In this document: in pieces, positions 60,701-64,000 of the stretch
Numbering within the stretch: position 1 is the first letter of the stretch
Layout of the letters: the number at the start of each line of letters is the position of its first letter
Source of the DNA: Rotaria macrura
Lineage: Eukaryota; Rotifera; Eurotatoria; Philodinida; Philodinidae
Direction of reading: 5' to 3'
DNA: 64,000 nt
NCBI GenBank assembly: GCA_900239685.1
Contig: OENT01000733.1
Coordinates: forward strand, 1 to 64,000
The notes under the pieces: generated by a model
The model's database searches: none
Seen by the model: only the letters and a program-made list of their open reading frames with translations
Told to the model about the DNA's origin: nothing
Made by a program: the position numbers and the translations under genes

Positions 60701-63015
60701 ATTAATTATAGTGTTTTCATTTTTAAAGAATTCTGCCATTAAAATTTTAATGAATAAGAGTGTGTGTTGCATTTTCTTTCAAAATTGATATGTAGCACAC
60801 CGAAATTTAATATAGTTGTGATTATGTTCTGCTTCGGCAACATTAACAAAATCCCTGTTACATTTTCAAAAAAACAAATAACGCGACAAATTTTTATTTT
60901 TATTTAATGGTCACTCATAAAACATAGGTCTGCTTAGCTTGGAAACGTATTGTTAGGTTCGTCGGATCTGTACGATATTCGTAATCATAAGTATATTTGT
61001 TTGAATCTACTGCTCTGCAAAAACATTTGATAGGTATCGAGGGCTTGGATTAAAAATATCTGATAGGTGCTGAGTACTCAAAAGTAAAGAGTTTCAAACT
61101 GCAGCAAACAATTTTTGTTCCCTAGACTAAAAGGATAGGGTCTGGAAACGCGAATTCACCTGTGTCTGTCTGTCTGTCTGTAACAACCACACAAACAACC
61201 ATTTCTGTGGCACAAGCGACCATTTCTATGGCACTAATGACCATTTTTATGGCACAAATGGCCATTTCTAAAGCATAAATGACCATTTCCATGGCACAAG
61301 TGACCATTATTATGGTGTCTACAATGTTTGAATTCATGGGAGGGAAACGCTTAATGACTCCCTGGTAGTGCCGAGCCGAAGCAGGATGTGCTCCTATTTT
61401 ATTTTGAGGCTCCCATTGCAAAATCTCTGAATCTGGCGGCTAATTAGCTAAGTCTGACCTAACACGTCGCCTCCCTACTAAACATGCAACGAGTCAGAAC
61501 TTTTGTATAGGGTTTGGTGACCGAATCCTATAAAAAAAAGCTCGGATTCATTGCATCACTGCTCTCTACCTCTGAAAACCTTGGAGCCCCTGACATGGTT
61601 TTTGAAACACGTTTCTGATTGACTAGAGGACTTGAGATCCCTGCCCGTATTAAAAAGCCGCAGCTGGGCTGCTTCCACTCTTCGTGTTTCGTTTTGCCTT
61701 TCTGTTTTTTTCTCATTCATTTTCGTTAGAAATTTCTCATTTTCGCCTTGCTCTTGCATCGTTTTCACTTATTCGACTCCTCCGTGTCGCCAATGAACTT
61801 ATCTGCTTGCTTCTTTGAAACTGCACGGTCTTATTCTGGCACATACAACTAATTTTCTCTGAAGTTGAGGCATTTCCAGTCGTAACCCCTATCAGTCTTG
61901 GGCCCAGGGAATCGACTTTCGATGTCAATGAACGTGACTTGTAATTAAATAGTTTCGAGTTGTTAGCTCTATGTACGCGGAGAAAACTATAGACTTATAC
62001 TATACTATGGATATATAAATATATATTAGCAAACATACATGAATGAATATGCAGCCGAATGGATAAATATATATGTGTATATAATAAACACGTGTATTGT
62101 GAGGCACACAATAACAATACAACTACGCGTAACAAGATGTACGACGAGGATGAATAATGAAAACAAAGGAGGACCAAGATGGCGAGAATAGAAAAATAAG
62201 TATGTGAGTGGAACAACATGTATATATAGTGTACACGGTAGACACATTGATCACGCGCTGATCACACAAGTGGTCACTCAACAAATGACGCCATGTCATA
62301 ATCATATACTAGCTTAGCGTTAGTGTATATTCACTGACGCTAGCACGAGGGGACGGAATTTCAACCACTCGTTAACCTGCGAATTTTATCGATTTAAATC
62401 CATCGGAAAACCTCTTCGATAGGCGCAGGAGCTGATATTTCGAGCCCTAGAAATTAAATACTGTTAGCTGTAAACTCATTATATAAGCAAACCATCGCCG
62501 AATGCTCGACCTGACGAAAAATGGCACTCCGAGGACTCGATTTGTAGTTCCAATACCCGTCGACTGGCTTAAATCGAAGCCTCGAAATGCCCATTGGATG
62601 GCAGGTTGCGATAGCTCAGAGGTTATCTGGGACATCTTCGCCTGAATCACAGTGCCCTCACCTTCACAGTGTTGTGTGTGTAAATTATACGAATTGGTGC
62701 GAGGATGTCATCGAAGTGAATATATTTAGGTGATCTTATATGCTACGTTCTTTTCACTGGGGTCGAATTGGATTATTGTCGATTTTCCTTCTATTTACAG
62801 ATGCTGGAGAAGAGTTAACGATTGACTATTCAACCTATGTTACTGACGGGCCAACTTTTACATGCTGGTGTGGTACATCTATTTGTCGCCATGAAATAAA
62901 ACCAGATGAATATAAAGAAAAGTGGTTTCAAGACCGGTATGGGTCTAATGTGAACCCTTATATTTCGATGCTAATTGGAATAGAAAAACTTAAATCTAAT
63001 TTATCAGGAAACTAA
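54760..63015 (+). CDS. D-Ala-D-Ala-ligase-like ATP-grasp fused to SET domain
   Basis: Exons are 54760-55456, 58223-58945, 59014-59142 and 62801-63015, all GT-AG with matching phases: 1,764 nt, 587 aa. Residues about 65-400 are a Ddl-type ATP-grasp. They carry VFVNLYDNADDTG, GIAFTGASAHFCDPTRIELK, FVKPEHGYDSVGIDEKS (phosphate-binding Lys, rebuilt across intron 1), GALVEKYIEGREFTV (adenine-binding Glu) and ILDCNPNCS at the metal site, where Ddl usually has Glu. Residues about 420-575 are SET: GFAMYASRN, INHSCDPN, VARRPIDAGEELTIDY (rebuilt across intron 3) and post-SET CWCGTSICR. Ddl joins D-alanines for peptidoglycan; bacterial-type ddl genes are known in bdelloids. SET enzymes methylate lysine. 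The fused role is unknown. Introns 1 and 3 are 2,766 and 3,658 bp, far longer than others here. The start is uncertain: Met at 54760, 54790 or 54841. Confidence 0.85.
55457..58222 (+). other. Long intron 1 of ATP-grasp-SET gene
   Basis: Donor GTAAGT follows GGCTATGATA and the acceptor is ACATAG; the join restores GYDSVGID. The interior is AT-rich with a foldback (arms about 56132-56175 and 56287-56330) and no supported gene. A 67-codon hydrophobic frame at 57721-57924 is probably chance. Confidence 0.6.
56132..56330. repeat. Foldback inside intron
   Basis: Two arms of about 44 bp in opposite orientation share TTGAATTNAATTNAAATTTC at roughly 75-80% identity by eye. It is probably a decayed MITE that helped lengthen the intron. 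Confidence 0.4.
60187..60220. repeat. Perfect 15-bp hairpin with 4-nt loop
   Basis: CTCCGTCACATACTG, loop AATG, then the exact complement. A perfect 15-bp stem is unlikely by chance in this AT-rich intron. It is too short for a normal miRNA precursor and may be a transposon tip or a relic of a palindromic joint. Confidence 0.55.
61120..61320 (-). repeat. Dispersed 21-bp minisatellite element, copy 2
   Basis: On the minus strand, five to six 21-bp units of the form ATTTGTGCCATAGAAATGGTC (61198-61318) lead into GTTACAGACAGACAGACACA, then CCAGACCCTATCC, then GTCTAGGGAAC. The same block order is found on the plus strand at 12783-12920. The 21-bp period keeps a reading frame, giving repeats like ICAIEMV, probably incidental. 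Confidence 0.65.
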
Positions 63016-63489
63016 TATATTTAATTCGATTTGTTTTCATTTATCGTATGACAATATATATTCCATCATTTTTATATAGTTTCTACTTTTTGTTGTGGAT
63101 GCGGGCTTGTGTGTTTCTATGTCGATGTGTGGGTGATTTCTATGCGAAGAACGTCAGTGGGTGTGGGTATGACTCTAAGTATATGTTCTTGTTTGATTTA
63201 CGGAGATCTGCATCACCGCCGACCTTCGTATTACATACTAAGAATTTCGAAAGAAAATCTACTCGAATGCCACTCATTGATTCATGGACATATTGATTTC
63301 AACACTTCGTCTTTCTATTATTCTTCCAATTCTGTACCAAAGCATAAAAATATTTGCTAGTAAAACCTCTTAATCAGAAGTTTTGATTTTGAATTTATGC
63401 AAATATTATATGAGTAAGAAGCATTACTACAAAAGGTGAAGAAAAATATTTCACGGGATAGGTTTGAGTTCGTAAGAAATTGAATCGTC
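63016..63489. other. Intergenic with TGTGGG-like words
   Basis: About 475 bp separates two plus-strand genes. GTGGGTGTGGGT at 63157-63168 resembles the bdelloid telomeric TGTGGG repeat. No gene is supported. Confidence 0.4.
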
Positions 63490-63780
63490 ATGAATCCATA
63501 CATGTTCGACAGTTTGATCAAGTTATTAAAGAAGAAGAATTCGTCTGATCATCAGATGGATACGATTCAAATAAATATAGGTGCTGCTGGAGAAATATCA
63601 GCATCACAGGTCGCACAATTGATGAAATTTTTTTCTGCCGATGATGATAAACTTGAACTGGCAAAAATGGCGTATGGTTATGTAATCGATCCAGTTTCGT
63701 ATGCTACTATTGTTGGTGCAACGTTTTCATTCAGTGATACGAAAGCCAAATTAAACGAATATATTCATCGCTATTGGTGA
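63490..63780 (+). CDS. Small DUF4476-domain protein
   Basis: The 96-residue frame, starting at ATG 63490, has ISASQVAQLMKFFSADDDKL, then ELAKMAYGYVIDPVSYATIV and TFSFSDTKAKLNEYI. This is the full DUF4476 pattern: helix with QV-x-LM-x-FF, Asp-rich turn with KL-x-LAK, YVIDP, and FSFSDTK with LNEYI. DUF4476 is a small helical domain of unknown biochemical role found in animals and bacteria, often appended to other domains; here it stands almost alone. The N-terminal 35 residues are not conserved in type, and an upstream exon is possible. A poly(A) signal follows at 63844. Confidence 0.8.
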   Translation: MNPYMFDSLIKLLKKKNSSDHQMDTIQINIGAAGEISASQVAQLMKFFSADDDKLELAKMAYGYVIDPVSYATIVGATFSFSDTKAKLNEYIHRYW

Positions 63781-63790
63781 ATTCATTTAC

Positions 63791-63958
63791 TTATCTTTTA
63801 TTATTTTTGTGAAATAATCTGGATTTACTTTTTGACTTTGAGAAATAAATAATTAAAGAAAGAAGAAATTGAACAAATGGAGATATTGCAGCATTAGTTG
63901 ATGCAATACTTCCAAGCATCCAACGAAGATCTGTACCATAATAGGTAGAATTAGCTTC
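63791..63958 (-). CDS. Possible last exon of a convergent gene (partial)
   Basis: On the minus strand a frame runs from a possible acceptor near 63960 (ATATCAAAG) to TAA at 63793-63791. It reads STYYGTDLRWMLGSIASTNA, then a hydrophobic helix (FVQFLLSLIIYF) and a basic tail. Composition suggests the end of a membrane protein, but no family is recognised. The complementary strand also has a plausible short frame, so confidence is low. If real, its stop lies only 10 bp from the stop of the DUF4476 gene. Confidence 0.25.
   Translation of the reverse strand, partial: EANSTYYGTDLRWMLGSIASTNAAISPFVQFLLSLIIYFSKSKSKSRLFHKNNKR
63844..63849 (+). terminator. Poly(A) signal AATAAA
   Basis: Canonical hexamer 63 bp past the stop of the DUF4476 gene. 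Confidence 0.45.
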
Positions 63959-64000
63959 TTCTTTGATATAATAAAGAATTTAAATTTGCGACAAAGTAAT

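Larger units (their letters stand above)
59143..62800 (+). other. Long intron 3 of ATP-grasp-SET gene
   Basis: Donor GGTAAACAC and acceptor CTATTTACAG join ARRPI to DAGEELTIDY. Inside are a perfect short hairpin (60187-60220), the minisatellite element copy 2 (61120-61320) and another hairpin near 62314-62344. No intact gene was recognised inside. Confidence 0.6.

Noticed and set aside
61165..61181. TCTG microsatellite
   Set aside because: Short simple repeat that is part of the dispersed minisatellite element's linker, not a separate feature.
61122..61421. 99-codon minus-strand frame with ICAIEMV-type repeats
   Set aside because: The repeats come from the 21-bp minisatellite, whose length keeps any frame open.
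62590..62650. tRNA-derived SINE: A-box-like TAGCTCAGAGG followed by CCTGAATCAC
   Set aside because: The B box is poor and its spacing too short; no cloverleaf can be drawn.

Overview
This window reads as animal nuclear DNA, most likely from a bdelloid rotifer of the Rotaria/Adineta kind. It is AT-rich. Coding frames are broken by short GT-AG introns, mostly 50-70 bp, and there are poly(A) signals but no bacterial operons. The gene families present are ones known to be expanded in bdelloids: NHL propellers, membrane-anchored pentapeptide proteins, DUF4470 proteins, arginine ADP-ribosyltransferase relics, giant RNF213-like AAA ATPases and a D-Ala-D-Ala-ligase-type ATP-grasp. The species call is inference. 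I saw no tRNA, rRNA or CRISPR array.

Layout. 1-6.3 kb is gene-poor: an edge repeat, a TA-flanked long-TIR transposon (1833-2961) and an unrecognised, probably decayed two-exon frame (4050-5034). 6322-7847 is a six-exon EF-hand/proline-rich gene. 8.9-10.9 kb holds two consecutive decayed ADP-ribosyltransferase copies. On the minus strand lie a DUF4470 gene (13554-16661, interrupted once by TAG), an NHL propeller gene (17442-18368) and a membrane-anchored pentapeptide gene (21438-23471). Near 25.1-25.6 kb is the relic of a PARP-type catalytic domain. 28094-43777 is one giant RNF213-like gene: eight exons whose phases fit, about 4,676 codons, with a single in-frame TAG (followed by CTAG) between two AAA modules. 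47320-47953 is an atypical dual-specificity phosphatase whose stop codon lies inside the target-site duplication of a hAT-like MITE. 48.5-54.7 kb is repeat-rich with no confident gene. 54760-63015 encodes a D-Ala-D-Ala-ligase-like ATP-grasp fused to a SET/post-SET methyltransferase domain, with two unusually long, repeat-bearing introns. A DUF4476 gene (63490-63780) ends the window, possibly facing the end of a minus-strand gene.

The genes do not form an obvious pathway. The most interesting items are the ATP-grasp-SET fusion, the RNF213-like ATPase with no visible RING and an internal TAG-CTAG, three long frames each interrupted by a single TAG, and several small non-autonomous transposon families, including a dispersed 21-bp minisatellite element found at 12.8 kb and 61.2 kb. 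All exon models were made by eye from splice consensus, phase agreement and protein motifs; no alignment or expression data were available.
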